This document shows positions 38,327 through 46,775 of a stretch of 64,000 nt of DNA, in pieces. This DNA is from Lysinibacillus fusiformis (lineage in GTDB: Bacteria; Bacillota; Bacilli; Bacillales_A; Planococcaceae). The notes below the pieces were generated by a model, which was not told the DNA's origin, did not search any database, and saw only the letters and a list, made by a program, of their open reading frames with translations. Positions within the stretch are counted from its first letter, which is position 1. Each line of letters starts with the position of its first letter. A program made the position numbers and the translations under genes. The stretch spans positions 248,001 to 312,000 of the forward strand of contig NZ_PDFK01000003.1 of NCBI RefSeq assembly GCF_002845985.1, written 5' to 3'.

Positions 38327-39763
38327 ATGTCAAAACAATTAGAAGATTTTTCGAAATGGTATATTGAAACTATCCAAAAAGCCGATTTAATGGATTATAC
38401 ACCTGTTCGTGGCTGTATTGCCTTTAAACCTGATGGCTATGAGATTTGGGAGCATATTCAAGAGGAAATGGATCGTCGCTTTAAAGAGACAGGGCATCGT
38501 AATGCCTATTTCCCAATGCTTATTCCTGAATCTTTCTTCCAAAAAGAAAAGGATCATATCGAAGGATTCTCACCTGAGCTACCTTGGGTAACAGAGGCAG
38601 CAGGGGAACAATTAGAAGAACGTCTGGCACTACGTCCAACGTCTGAAACGATGATTGGCCATCTTTACTCCAATTGGATTAAAAGCTACCGTGACCTACC
38701 CGTTTTGATTAATCAATGGGCAAACGTCTTCCGTTGGGAAAAGAAAACTCTTCCTTTTATTCGCACATCTGAATTTTTATGGCAAGAAGGACATACAGCG
38801 CACGTCGATGAAGAGGATGCTCGTCAAGAAACGATGCAAATGCTTGAAATCTATAAAGAAGTTGTAGAACAAGTACTAGCAATTCCAGTTTATGACGGAC
38901 AAAAAACCCCTTCTGAACGTTTTGCAGGTGCTGTCGATACGTATTCGATTGAGGCGATGATGAAAAATGGCAAGGCTGTGCAAGCTGGTACATCTCATTA
39001 TTTAGGTACGAAATTTGCAGAAGCCTTTAACATTAAGTATTTAAATAAAGCGAACCAGCATGAGTATGTACACACAACATCTTGGGGTACATCTACGCGC
39101 TTAATCGGCTCGGTAATTATGGTACATGGTGATGAGCAGGGGCTTGTTTTACCTCCACGTATCGCGCCAACTCAAGTTGTTTTAATTCCAGTGGGACCAT
39201 GGAAAAAGAACCCTCAAATTATGGAGCATCTAGATGAAATTTTTGTCGCTTTAAAAGCGAAGGGCATTCGCGTACGCCTTGACGATTCGGACCAATCACC
39301 AGGCTTTAAGTTCAATGAATGGGAGCTAAAAGGGGTGCCAGTTCGCATTGAATTAGGACCTCGTGATCTTGACAACAATCAAGCTCTACTTAAAGCCCGT
39401 GATGAAGAGGAAAAACGAACAATTGATTTAGCTACGATTATCACAGCCATTGAAGAAGAATTAACAACCATGCAAGCGCGCTTACTCGAAAAAGCACGTC
39501 AGTTCCGTGAAGCAAACACACATACAATGATTGATTCATTACCACAATTACAACAGCATATTGAAGCAGCCAAAGCAAACGGTACAATTCCTGGCTGGGT
39601 ACTAGCTGGTTGGTGTGGAGAAGATGCATGCGAGGAAAAAGTGAAGGAAGAAACAAAATATACATCTCGTAATATGCCGTTTAATCCACCAACAACAAAA
39701 ACAACATGTATTGGCTGTGGAAATGAAGCTAAACATACGGTTTGGTTTGCACAAGCCTATTAA
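38327..39763 (+). CDS. proS: Prolyl-tRNA synthetase, short (eukaryote/archaea-like) type
   Basis: A 478-residue class II synthetase charging tRNA-Pro. The length and lack of the ~180-residue INS editing domain, plus a C-terminal zinc-type extension (C-G-E-D-A-C-E-E ... C-I-G-C-G) ending in W-F-A-Q-A-Y, mark the archaeal/eukaryotic-like ProRS. Motif 2 (F-R-W-E-K-K) is visible. In B. cereus-type bacilli this form accompanies a bacterial-type ProRS; whether a second copy exists here cannot be seen. The ATG at 38327 follows GGAGGAG. Expression is under the T-box. Confidence 0.95.
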   Translation: MSKQLEDFSKWYIETIQKADLMDYTPVRGCIAFKPDGYEIWEHIQEEMDRRFKETGHRNAYFPMLIPESFFQKEKDHIEGFSPELPWVTEAAGEQLEERLALRPTSETMIGHLYSNWIKSYRDLPVLINQWANVFRWEKKTLPFIRTSEFLWQEGHTAHVDEEDARQETMQMLEIYKEVVEQVLAIPVYDGQKTPSERFAGAVDTYSIEAMMKNGKAVQAGTSHYLGTKFAEAFNIKYLNKANQHEYVHTTSWGTSTRLIGSVIMVHGDEQGLVLPPRIAPTQVVLIPVGPWKKNPQIMEHLDEIFVALKAKGIRVRLDDSDQSPGFKFNEWELKGVPVRIELGPRDLDNNQALLKARDEEEKRTIDLATIITAIEEELTTMQARLLEKARQFREANTHTMIDSLPQLQQHIEAAKANGTIPGWVLAGWCGEDACEEKVKEETKYTSRNMPFNPPTTKTTCIGCGNEAKHTVWFAQAY

Positions 39764-39772
39764 TAACGACTA

Positions 39773-39806
39773 CAACAGCCTCCTATTTAATTAGGAGGCT
39801 GTTGTT
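39773..39806. terminator. Hairpin after proS
   Basis: CAACAGCCTCCT / AGGAGGCTGTTG, a perfect stem. The T-tract is weak on the plus strand. It also overlaps the 3' end of the Nudix pseudogene. Confidence 0.65.
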
Positions 39807-40203
39807 ATGAGGTGGTGATTGATTAAGTCCTTTGCTTTCGGGAAGTAGTCCAATTTTAAGCTTTCGCCTTCCATCTGTCTGATCAGTTAAAAAGACTGCC
39901 GTTACGCCGAATACCTCATCCCCATTAGGATATTTAAAATAGTCCTGATAACCTGATAATATCGTTAAAAACTGAAGATTGTTTGCATGCAATTCTGTCT
40001 TTTCATACAGCTCTCACTTCGCTGTTTCTTCAAGGGTTTCCCCTAGTTCCATTGCTCCTCCAGGTAATCCCCACATTTCGATATCAGCACGAAATTGAAG
40101 TAGAACTTCTCTCGTTTGATTTAAGACAATTACTGTAGAACCTACTAAAATAACAGGCATTGTCCCAATTAGTTGTCTTAATTATGGTTACATAATCACT
40201 CAT
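39791..40203 (-). pseudogene. Nudix hydrolase pseudogene
   Basis: The ATG at 40203 has GGAGGG upstream and begins M-S-D-Y-V-T-I-I. A frameshift leads to P-V-I-L-V-G-S-T-V-I-V and W-G-L-P-G-G-A-M-E-L-G-E-T-L-E-E-T-A, the Nudix box. The box is broken by TGA where the conserved Arg of R-E-L should be. The frame then continues (Y-P-N-G-D-E-V-F-G-V-T-A-V) to a second frameshift before L-K-L-D-Y-F-P-K. Two frameshifts and a stop mean it is inactive. Confidence 0.88.
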
Positions 40204-40379
40204 AGCGCCCCTCCAACATAGTTAGCCAAATTTTTATTCTACTTATGATAAAATGAAGGGGTGTTATATCTTGAAAATTTCCTGAAGAAATGGGGATATA
40301 GCGATTAAAAATGATGCTACTATGACTCAATTTTTTGATAAGGATGCTAACAGACTATTTTTGACAAGGAGATAAGGGA

Positions 40380-41066
40380 ATGACAGATACAACAGGCTGG
40401 AAACAGAATGCACAAAATCGTCCATTTATTGCCTCATTTAGTGGTGGAAAGGACAGTACTTTAGCTTTATATAAAGCATCCCAGGTAGGTCAGGCTGTAG
40501 GACTGCTTGTGATGCTAGAGGAGGAAGGGAAACGTTCGAGGTCACACGGCATGCCACCTGAGCTTATCCAGGCGCAGGCTGACTCGATCGGATTGCCTGT
40601 CTTTACGGCTGCAGCTAGTTGGGCAGACTACGAAAGTGTCTTTATGCACCTTTTAGAAAAGGCAAAACAGCAGGGGGCAGAAGTGTTAGTGACAGGTGAC
40701 TTAGATATGCCTGCACATGGCTGCTGGCATGATAAGGTCACAAAAAATGCTGGGTTACAGCTAGGCATGCCATTATGGGAAATGGACCATCGCGAAGCAG
40801 TCGATGAATTTATTAACTTAGGATTTATCACGATGATTGTCACGGTCAACTTATCCTTAGGCATGACTGAGGATGATTTAGGGCGAATACTTACCCCTGA
40901 ATATGTATTAGAACTAGAAGCTCGTAAGATTGACCCGTGCGGGGAGGGAGGAGAATTCCATACAACCGTCATTGATGGCCCTCTTTTTCAGCAGCCAATA
41001 GCTGTGCGCAAATGTCCAATTATAAGAGATGGAGACTATGCATTTTTACCTTTAGAACGAGCGTAA
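40380..41066 (+). CDS. Dph6-related ATP pyrophosphatase (PP-loop family)
   Basis: A 228-residue protein with the PP-loop S-G-G-K-D-S (~residues 22-27). The C-terminal motif D-P-C-G-E-G-G-E-F-H-T is typical of the diphthine-ammonia ligase (Dph6/YbgI-like) group. Bacteria lack diphthamide, so the bacterial members have another, unknown amidation or adenylation substrate. AAGGAG lies about 8 nt upstream of the ATG. It is monocistronic. Confidence 0.88.
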   Translation: MTDTTGWKQNAQNRPFIASFSGGKDSTLALYKASQVGQAVGLLVMLEEEGKRSRSHGMPPELIQAQADSIGLPVFTAAASWADYESVFMHLLEKAKQQGAEVLVTGDLDMPAHGCWHDKVTKNAGLQLGMPLWEMDHREAVDEFINLGFITMIVTVNLSLGMTEDDLGRILTPEYVLELEARKIDPCGEGGEFHTTVIDGPLFQQPIAVRKCPIIRDGDYAFLPLERA

Positions 41067-41131
41067 ATCCACAGCCTTTCTTGTGATGATCATGGTTTTT
41101 CCTTTTAATGTATATGGTCGTGTGTAATAAA

Positions 41132-41345
41132 ATGATTACAGAGGAAAAATACATTAAATGGGGATGAATTACTATTAGTATTAAGTGCTTTGTCAAATCC
41201 TTATCGTTGAAAAATGATTGCCACTCTTCATCAAGAAAAGCAATATGTTAGCTGGCTAGCGCGAGAGTTAGGGAAGCTAAATTGATTAATGGTTATCACG
41301 AAATTTCTGAAAGTGGCAAAGCATTGAAAAAATACTGAAACAAGT
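41132..41345 (+). pseudogene. Decayed ArsR-type winged-helix regulator
   Basis: M-I-T-E-E-K-Y-I-K-W, then after a frameshift E-L-L-L-V-L-S-A-L-S-N-P-Y-R, a stop, K-M-I-A-T-L-H-Q-E-K-Q-Y-V-S-W-L-A-R-E-L-G, and in another frame G-Y-H-E-I-S-E-S-G-K-A-L-K-K-Y. This is the ArsR-like order of helix 1, helix-turn-helix start and wing, broken by at least two frameshifts and a stop. Confidence 0.65.
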
Positions 41346-41486
41346 TGATTAGACAAATGAGCGTTTCTTAAATAAACGATTTCGAGTAATAGAGAAAACA
41401 ATGAGTCAACATATAGGCTTACTACATACTCTGGTTTTCATGGCTCTCATAATAAATTTAAAGAAATAGATACTAATAATGAACGA

Positions 41487-41521
41487 AAAGTACAAAGGCT
41501 CTCACCTCTGTACTTTTTTTG
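41487..41521 (+). terminator. Terminator downstream of the decayed regulator
   Basis: AAAGTACAAAGG / CCTCTGTACTTT stem with a seven-T tract. Confidence 0.75.
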
Positions 41522-41581
41522 CATTTTGGCTGTTTCTTCTTTATAGGTATAGAATCCATCTCATTTTGTCCAAAATAATCA

Positions 41582-41631
41582 TTGACCGGACACTAAATGG
41601 TGTCATATAATTAAGACACCATTTAGTGTCC
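41582..41631 (+). promoter_or_regulatory. Promoter flanked by a 17-bp inverted-repeat operator
   Basis: TTGACC (41582-41587) and TATAAT (41606-41611), 18-nt spacer. A perfect inverted repeat, GGACACTAAATGGTGTC and its complement (41588-41604 and 41615-41631), brackets the -10 box. This is a likely autoregulatory operator for the ArsR gene. Each arm also contains a smaller GACAC...GTGTC symmetry. Confidence 0.8.
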
Positions 41632-41651
41632 TATTAGAAAGGGTGGTGGTT

Positions 41652-41978
41652 TTGAATAATAATCATCAAGAGCGTGACGTTTATGTAGCCATTGCTGACC
41701 CTACAAGACGAAAGTTGATCCGTTTACTGGCAGAGGTAGATGAGTTACCGCTTCACGAATTAACCGCTCAATTTGACATGGGGCGTACCGCTGTTTCGAA
41801 ACATTTAGCCATCCTGAAAGATGCAGGTCTTGTCGTTGCTCGCAAGGAAGGTAGAGAGACAAGGTATCGGCTGAATGCGGCCCCGTTGAAAGAAATACAG
41901 GATTGGGTATCGTTTTATGAAGGATTTTGGAAAGAAAGAATCGCTAAATTACATCTATTATTGGAGGAAAAAAAATGA
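41652..41978 (+). CDS. ArsR family transcriptional regulator paired with SRPBCC protein
   Basis: A 108-residue winged-helix repressor: A-I-A-D-P-T-R-R-K-L-I-R-L-L opening, R-T-A-V-S-K-H-L-A-I-L recognition helix, G-R-E-T-R-Y-R-L wing. It overlaps the next gene by 4 nt (ATGA). ArsR/SRPBCC pairs of this type are common in Bacillaceae. The TTG at 41652 is chosen because AAAGGG sits at the right distance; the GTG codons at 41643 and 41646 are too close to it. The large inverted repeat in its promoter is the probable binding site. Confidence 0.88.
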   Translation: MNNNHQERDVYVAIADPTRRKLIRLLAEVDELPLHELTAQFDMGRTAVSKHLAILKDAGLVVARKEGRETRYRLNAAPLKEIQDWVSFYEGFWKERIAKLHLLLEEKK

Positions 41979-42385
41979 AACCAGATGTATCATTAGATTT
42001 TACATTTACAAGTTCAATCGAGCAGGTTTGGCATGCTTTAACCGATTCAGATACGCTAGCAAAATGGATTTGGAATAATGACTTCCAACCAATCGTTGGG
42101 CATAAATTTCAATTCCGTGCTGAACCAAATGAATGGTGGGACGGCATTGTAGACTGTGAGGTACTTGTAGTAGAAGAGCCTCATACATTATCTTACACTT
42201 GGACAAGTGCTGGTGAAACAACGACTGTTACATGGACATTAACACAAGATTCAGATGGCACGACTCAGCTTCATCTTGATCAAAGTGGCTTTAGCGAAGA
42301 AACAAAAGCTCGTCAAGGGGCAATCGAAGGGGCAACATATGCTTGGACGAATATGAGCACACAGCTTGAAAAAGTACTAGCCTAA
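41975..42385 (+). CDS. SRPBCC (AHSA1-type) domain protein
   Basis: A 136-residue START/Bet v1-fold protein of the activator-of-Hsp90-like group: F-T-F-T-S-S-I-E-Q-V-W-H-A-L-T-D opening, L-A-K-W-I-W-N-N-D-F, and W-T-N-M-S-T-Q-L near the end. Such proteins have a hydrophobic ligand cavity; the ligand is not known. It overlaps the ArsR gene, so the pair is translated together. Confidence 0.88.
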   Translation: MKPDVSLDFTFTSSIEQVWHALTDSDTLAKWIWNNDFQPIVGHKFQFRAEPNEWWDGIVDCEVLVVEEPHTLSYTWTSAGETTTVTWTLTQDSDGTTQLHLDQSGFSEETKARQGAIEGATYAWTNMSTQLEKVLA

Positions 42386-42408
42386 TACAAATCAAACGAT
42401 AACAAGGA

Positions 42409-42446
42409 GAGCGCAATTCCGTAGCAAGAATTGTGTTCTTTCATTT
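42409..42446 (+). terminator. Possible terminator after the ArsR-SRPBCC pair
   Basis: GCGCAATTC / GAATTGTGTTC arms followed by a T-rich stretch. Read-through to the UvrA-like gene 44 nt away is possible. Confidence 0.5.
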
Positions 42447-42489
42447 TCACTCAAATTTTTTAATTTTCTAGACATGGAAGGATAACTAA

Positions 42490-45400
42490 ATGAAGATCAA
42501 TCAACTAATTGCCAACAATATCAACCGTTTAGATGTCGTCTTACCAGAACATCAATCATTGGGTATAGCCGGTTTGTCTGGCTCAGGGAAAACGACATTT
42601 TGTCAAACGATTGGGGAAGAATCCAAAAAACGTCTCGTTTCTTTATTACCTAAGGCGGAGTATCAATATTTATTTCCAAACATTATGGAAACGAACTTCA
42701 GTGCCATCAAAATGGAGGATATGCCCCTCGTACTTTTTTTAGGAAAATCCTCTATCTCCAGCAACCCACGTTCAACGATTGGTACTCATACGGGTGTTTT
42801 TAAAGAAATTCGTAATCGACTCGCGGATGAATTTCAACTTTCTCCAGAGATGTTTTCCTTTAACAATGCATTAGGCTGGTGTCCTGCATGTAAAGGACGT
42901 GGCACGACGAAAAATGTAGAATGTAAAAAATGCTCAGGTAAACGCTATAGTCCTGAAGTGGAGCAACATAAAATAGCTTTATGGAATGAATCATACAGTA
43001 TTTCTGATATTCACAATTTCAGTATCGAAACGATCTATTCCTTATCAAAAGAATTAAATATAAGTGAAGAGAAGCAACATATTCTTCAAAATATTATCCA
43101 GATGAATATTGGCTATTTAACATTAAATCGTATTATGGGAACATTGTCGGGCGGAGAATTAACAAGACTTTACTTAGCAGAATTCATGGCTACTAGCGAA
43201 AACACGGTCATTATTGTCGACGAAATTTCTGTTGGTCTTGACCATGACACATTACTAAAAATCTTAGAGCAAATCCAACAGTTGGGCACTAAAAACCAAA
43301 TTTGGCTTATTGATCATTCAGATACGGTGCTAGACATGGCAAATAAGCACCTATTCTTTGGACCGGGGAGTGGGAAATACGGCGGTAAAATCGTGGAAGA
43401 ATCTCCTCGACCACAGCCTATCTATTCGGAACGAAACCCATCAAAGCCAACATCCTTTTATCAATTCCGAGACTTATATTGCCGCAATATACAAATGGAC
43501 GAAATAGCCATTCCGCAAAACCGACTTATTACTTTTACTGGGGAGTCTGGCTGTGGGAAATCAACGCTTGTGAATGAATGTATCGCTAAAGATTTTGTCA
43601 AACGCTATCCAAAGGACAAACTAGTGATGGTCGGGCAGGATCGGAATCAGTCCATTACTAGTCGATCCACTGTCGCAACTTTCCTCGATATTAAAAAGAA
43701 ACTAACCAAATATAGCGAGGACATTGATGCTATTTTCCAACGCTCGATTGAAGACATTATTGATGAACTTCCTCATGAAGATATCGCCCATAAACGTTTA
43801 AGCTTACTAATTAAACTAGGGCTAGGCTATTTGACACTGGAAAGAAAAACACAATCGCTGTCGACTGGTGAATTCCAATGTGTGCATTTAGTATCGGAGT
43901 TATTTGCGAACTCCCGAAATCCACATACACTGTTTATTTTTGATGAGCCTTCTAAAGGATTATCTCAAAACATTTTAAACCAGTTTATTGATAGTGTAAG
44001 GGACATCCTTGAGGATGAAGCTATCTCTATCATCATGATTGAGCATAATACCTATATGTTAGAGAGCTCTGATTTCATTGTAGACTTTGGTAAAAGACAG
44101 CAGGAGCCTGTGACACATCTTGAGGTAGTTTGTCATGAGGACTATTATAATCAGGTTAACTATACAAAAACGGCTCCATTACAAATCGCGTCTACGCTCG
44201 CATCAAGAAATGGTATTCAATACTTAGAAGACCAACCTATAAGCTATTTTAAAAAGGCTGAAAATATTTATAAAGGTGGCATTTTAAAAAGCCTATCTTC
44301 AATGGCACGTCTCATTTACGGTGACTACGAATCCAATAAAATAGCGCCTGTTATTGCGATCGACTTGGAAAGACATTTATATAGTCAGTATAGTTTTCTG
44401 TATGAAATGGGTGGTCTGATTAATCATATTGTCGCTGCACACCCAACGAATAAGGATACAAGAAGCTTCGATTTCTATAGCCAAGACAATCATTGTCCAA
44501 GCTGTTCAGGGAGATTGGAAATTTCCAAATTCGATTTTGATCTAGTCGTACAAGATAAAAACGTGCCATTTTGGGATGGCTTATTACACCCAGATATTAT
44601 GGAAGTCTTAAAATACTATCAACATGCGAAGCTGGAATTTCTTTTTGAAGAAATTAAAAATGAACTTGGTCAAGACATTAGTAAAAGTTACAATGCTATG
44701 ACTGAGGAAGAAAAGCATACATTTTTATATGGGTATTGGGATAAGTCCTTTTATGATAAGGCAACAAAATCTTCGAAGAAATGGGAAGGTTTTAACTTTA
44801 TCATTGGTCGCTATATCGTCATTTCAAAATCCATTATTAAGGAGCAAATGAAGGAAACAAGAGAGATGATGCCTTGCCCAATTTGTCATGGCACTGTGCT
44901 TAACCACCAGAAAAAATTACAATTTTGGGACACAGATATTCGTGACTTGATTCGTCAACCTCTTGATGTGGTAATAAAAACTGTAGGGAACTTACCACAA
45001 CTTGAAAAATTGAAAGCCATTGTAGGGGGTGACATGTCACTTCTACAAGATGTCTCCTTATTGCCAAGAGAAATACAAGTAGCGTTGAAAATGCTGGAAT
45101 TAGAGCTAGCAAGCTTTGTTGGCTATGAAATGGTCCTACAAAATGCACTTCCATTCTGGGACAAAATCCAAGATTATATAAAGAACATCAGCCTAAAAAA
45201 CCAAGTAACCATCTGTGATTTTGCCAATATTTACGAGACAAGAGAAAATATCATCGACCAGTATTTTACGAATGGAAAATACAAAAAATTAACGTATGTT
45301 TATGAAGCATTTGGCTATAAAAAAATTGTCACTCAAATCAATAAAGTAAAAGCTAGTCATAGTTGTCCATTCTGCAAAGGGAAAAAGGTGCTTTCAGAGG

Positions 45401-45657
45401 ATGGATTGCATGATGGGGTCCATAAATTAACCGTTCCATGTGTCAACTGTGGTGCAAGTGGTATAAACGATGAAGGTCGCCAGCAAATTGTTGATGGCAT
45501 TGATGTGGAAACGTGGCTAACTGGTACTGTCAGTGATGTAGTAATAGAAGGCTCTCATCTTGAGGCAGTTGCCAATATTCCTATTTTCAATCGCATTCGT
45601 GAGCTGAATAAACAGGAAATGATGGCGGTTTATCAGTTCTTACAGCATAATAATTAA
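42490..45657 (+). CDS. Rearranged UvrA-like ABC ATPase with C-terminal zinc-rich half
   Basis: A 1055-residue soluble protein. Cassette 1: Walker A G-L-S-G-S-G-K-T-T (28-36), UvrA-like zinc module (Cys131, 134, 145, 148, with K-R-Y-S-P-E), L-S-G-G-E (219-223), Walker B I-I-V-D-E (~241). Cassette 2: Walker A G-E-S-G-C-G-K-S-T (351-359), altered signature L-S-T-G-E (457-461), Walker B L-F-I-F-D-E-P-S (481-488), no zinc insert. The C-terminal ~510 residues carry Cys pairs at 669/672, 796/799, 959/962 and 984/987 and resemble UvrA insertion domains, which in UvrA lie inside the first cassette. It may remove or bind DNA-bound compounds like UvrA2/DrrC proteins. Exact function unknown. AAGGA precedes the ATG. 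Confidence 0.82.
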   Translation: MKINQLIANNINRLDVVLPEHQSLGIAGLSGSGKTTFCQTIGEESKKRLVSLLPKAEYQYLFPNIMETNFSAIKMEDMPLVLFLGKSSISSNPRSTIGTHTGVFKEIRNRLADEFQLSPEMFSFNNALGWCPACKGRGTTKNVECKKCSGKRYSPEVEQHKIALWNESYSISDIHNFSIETIYSLSKELNISEEKQHILQNIIQMNIGYLTLNRIMGTLSGGELTRLYLAEFMATSENTVIIVDEISVGLDHDTLLKILEQIQQLGTKNQIWLIDHSDTVLDMANKHLFFGPGSGKYGGKIVEESPRPQPIYSERNPSKPTSFYQFRDLYCRNIQMDEIAIPQNRLITFTGESGCGKSTLVNECIAKDFVKRYPKDKLVMVGQDRNQSITSRSTVATFLDIKKKLTKYSEDIDAIFQRSIEDIIDELPHEDIAHKRLSLLIKLGLGYLTLERKTQSLSTGEFQCVHLVSELFANSRNPHTLFIFDEPSKGLSQNILNQFIDSVRDILEDEAISIIMIEHNTYMLESSDFIVDFGKRQQEPVTHLEVVCHEDYYNQVNYTKTAPLQIASTLASRNGIQYLEDQPISYFKKAENIYKGGILKSLSSMARLIYGDYESNKIAPVIAIDLERHLYSQYSFLYEMGGLINHIVAAHPTNKDTRSFDFYSQDNHCPSCSGRLEISKFDFDLVVQDKNVPFWDGLLHPDIMEVLKYYQHAKLEFLFEEIKNELGQDISKSYNAMTEEEKHTFLYGYWDKSFYDKATKSSKKWEGFNFIIGRYIVISKSIIKEQMKETREMMPCPICHGTVLNHQKKLQFWDTDIRDLIRQPLDVVIKTVGNLPQLEKLKAIVGGDMSLLQDVSLLPREIQVALKMLELELASFVGYEMVLQNALPFWDKIQDYIKNISLKNQVTICDFANIYETRENIIDQYFTNGKYKKLTYVYEAFGYKKIVTQINKVKASHSCPFCKGKKVLSEDGLHDGVHKLTVPCVNCGASGINDEGRQQIVDGIDVETWLTGTVSDVVIEGSHLEAVANIPIFNRIRELNKQEMMAVYQFLQHNN

Positions 45658-45673
45658 AGCCAATATGTTAGAA

Positions 45674-45710
45674 AGCCCATTTGCACTGAGCAGATGGGCT
45701 ACTTTCATTT
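45674..45710 (+). terminator. Terminator after the UvrA-like gene
   Basis: AGCCCAT / ATGGGCT stem followed by a T-rich tract (ACTTTCATTT). Confidence 0.65.
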
Positions 45711-45820
45711 GACTAGAATCACACACTAATTTTTCCAAAAACATTCAAATCTGTATCGTCTTTGAGCTTTTCATCGTACTATAGGAATAGCCAGATTGGC
45801 AGGAAAAGGGAGGATATTCT

Positions 45821-46774
45821 TTGGTAAAAAAAGTGCTGTTATTTGGGGATATTGGCATTGATGATACCGTAGCATTAATTTATGCCAGGCTCAATCAGGA
45901 AATAGAAATTGTTGGGTTAGTGGCAGACTACGGCAATGTATCGCGAGAAGATGCGGTATCCAATATTTATTATGTCATGAGATTGTTTAACTTCCCTCAA
46001 GGGATTCCCGTTATTTTAGGAGCAGAAGTACCTTTAACTGGTGAACAGCCGACTTACTATCCAGAAATACACGGCGAACGGGGATTAGGACCCATTATTC
46101 CAAATGATGATCATGAATTAAAAATTGAAAACTTTTTTGAAATCGTCAATATTATAGAAAGATATAAAAATGATGAACTAACAATTGTTAATATTGGGCG
46201 ATTGACCTCGCTCGCAACGATGTTTATCCTCTACAAAGAGCTTATGAAACATGTCAAGGAATTTTATATTATGGGTGGAGCGTTTTGGGTTCCTGGCAAT
46301 GTCACAACAGTAGCAGAGGCAAATTTTCATGGTGATCCGTTTGCGGTTAATATCGTGCTTACCTATGCAAAGAATGTCACAATCATTCCCTTGAATGCTA
46401 CACAAAAGGCGATTGTCACGCCAGGTATGGTAGACTATATTGATTCATTTGGACAAACAAAAATCCTCAAGCCATTAATGGAATACTATACTCGCTTTTA
46501 TCAAGAACGGGACCCCTCACTTTTAGGGAGCCCTGTGCATGATGCGTTAACGCTGATGGCTATAATGGAGCCTGACATGTTTATATATGAGTCCTATCCC
46601 GTAACTGTTGTCGATAAATTAGAAGGCCCTGCAAGAGGGCAAAGCATTGCTGAAACACGGTCTTATGAAAGTATAAACAATGGCGAGAAAAAACATCGTA
46701 TTGCCTTTGATATCCAATACGAGAAATTTTTCCACCACTTTTTGACGATCATGACAGGGCAACCATTGCAGTAG
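45821..46774 (+). CDS. Nucleoside hydrolase family protein
   Basis: A 317-residue protein of the inosine-uridine nucleoside N-ribohydrolase fold. The N-terminal Ca-binding motif reads G-D-I-G-I-D-D (usual D-T-D-P-G-x-D-D). It keeps the three ligand Asp but lacks the first Asp and Thr. M-G-G-A and E-A-N-F-H-G-D-P match the substrate-binding region, and S-P-V-H-D-A-L carries the late Asp ligand. It probably splits ribosides, but substrate preference is open. The TTG start has AAAGGGAGG 7 nt upstream. It is convergent with the ger operon with only 1 nt between the stop codons. Confidence 0.85.
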   Translation: MVKKVLLFGDIGIDDTVALIYARLNQEIEIVGLVADYGNVSREDAVSNIYYVMRLFNFPQGIPVILGAEVPLTGEQPTYYPEIHGERGLGPIIPNDDHELKIENFFEIVNIIERYKNDELTIVNIGRLTSLATMFILYKELMKHVKEFYIMGGAFWVPGNVTTVAEANFHGDPFAVNIVLTYAKNVTIIPLNATQKAIVTPGMVDYIDSFGQTKILKPLMEYYTRFYQERDPSLLGSPVHDALTLMAIMEPDMFIYESYPVTVVDKLEGPARGQSIAETRSYESINNGEKKHRIAFDIQYEKFFHHFLTIMTGQPLQ

Positions 46775-46775
46775 C

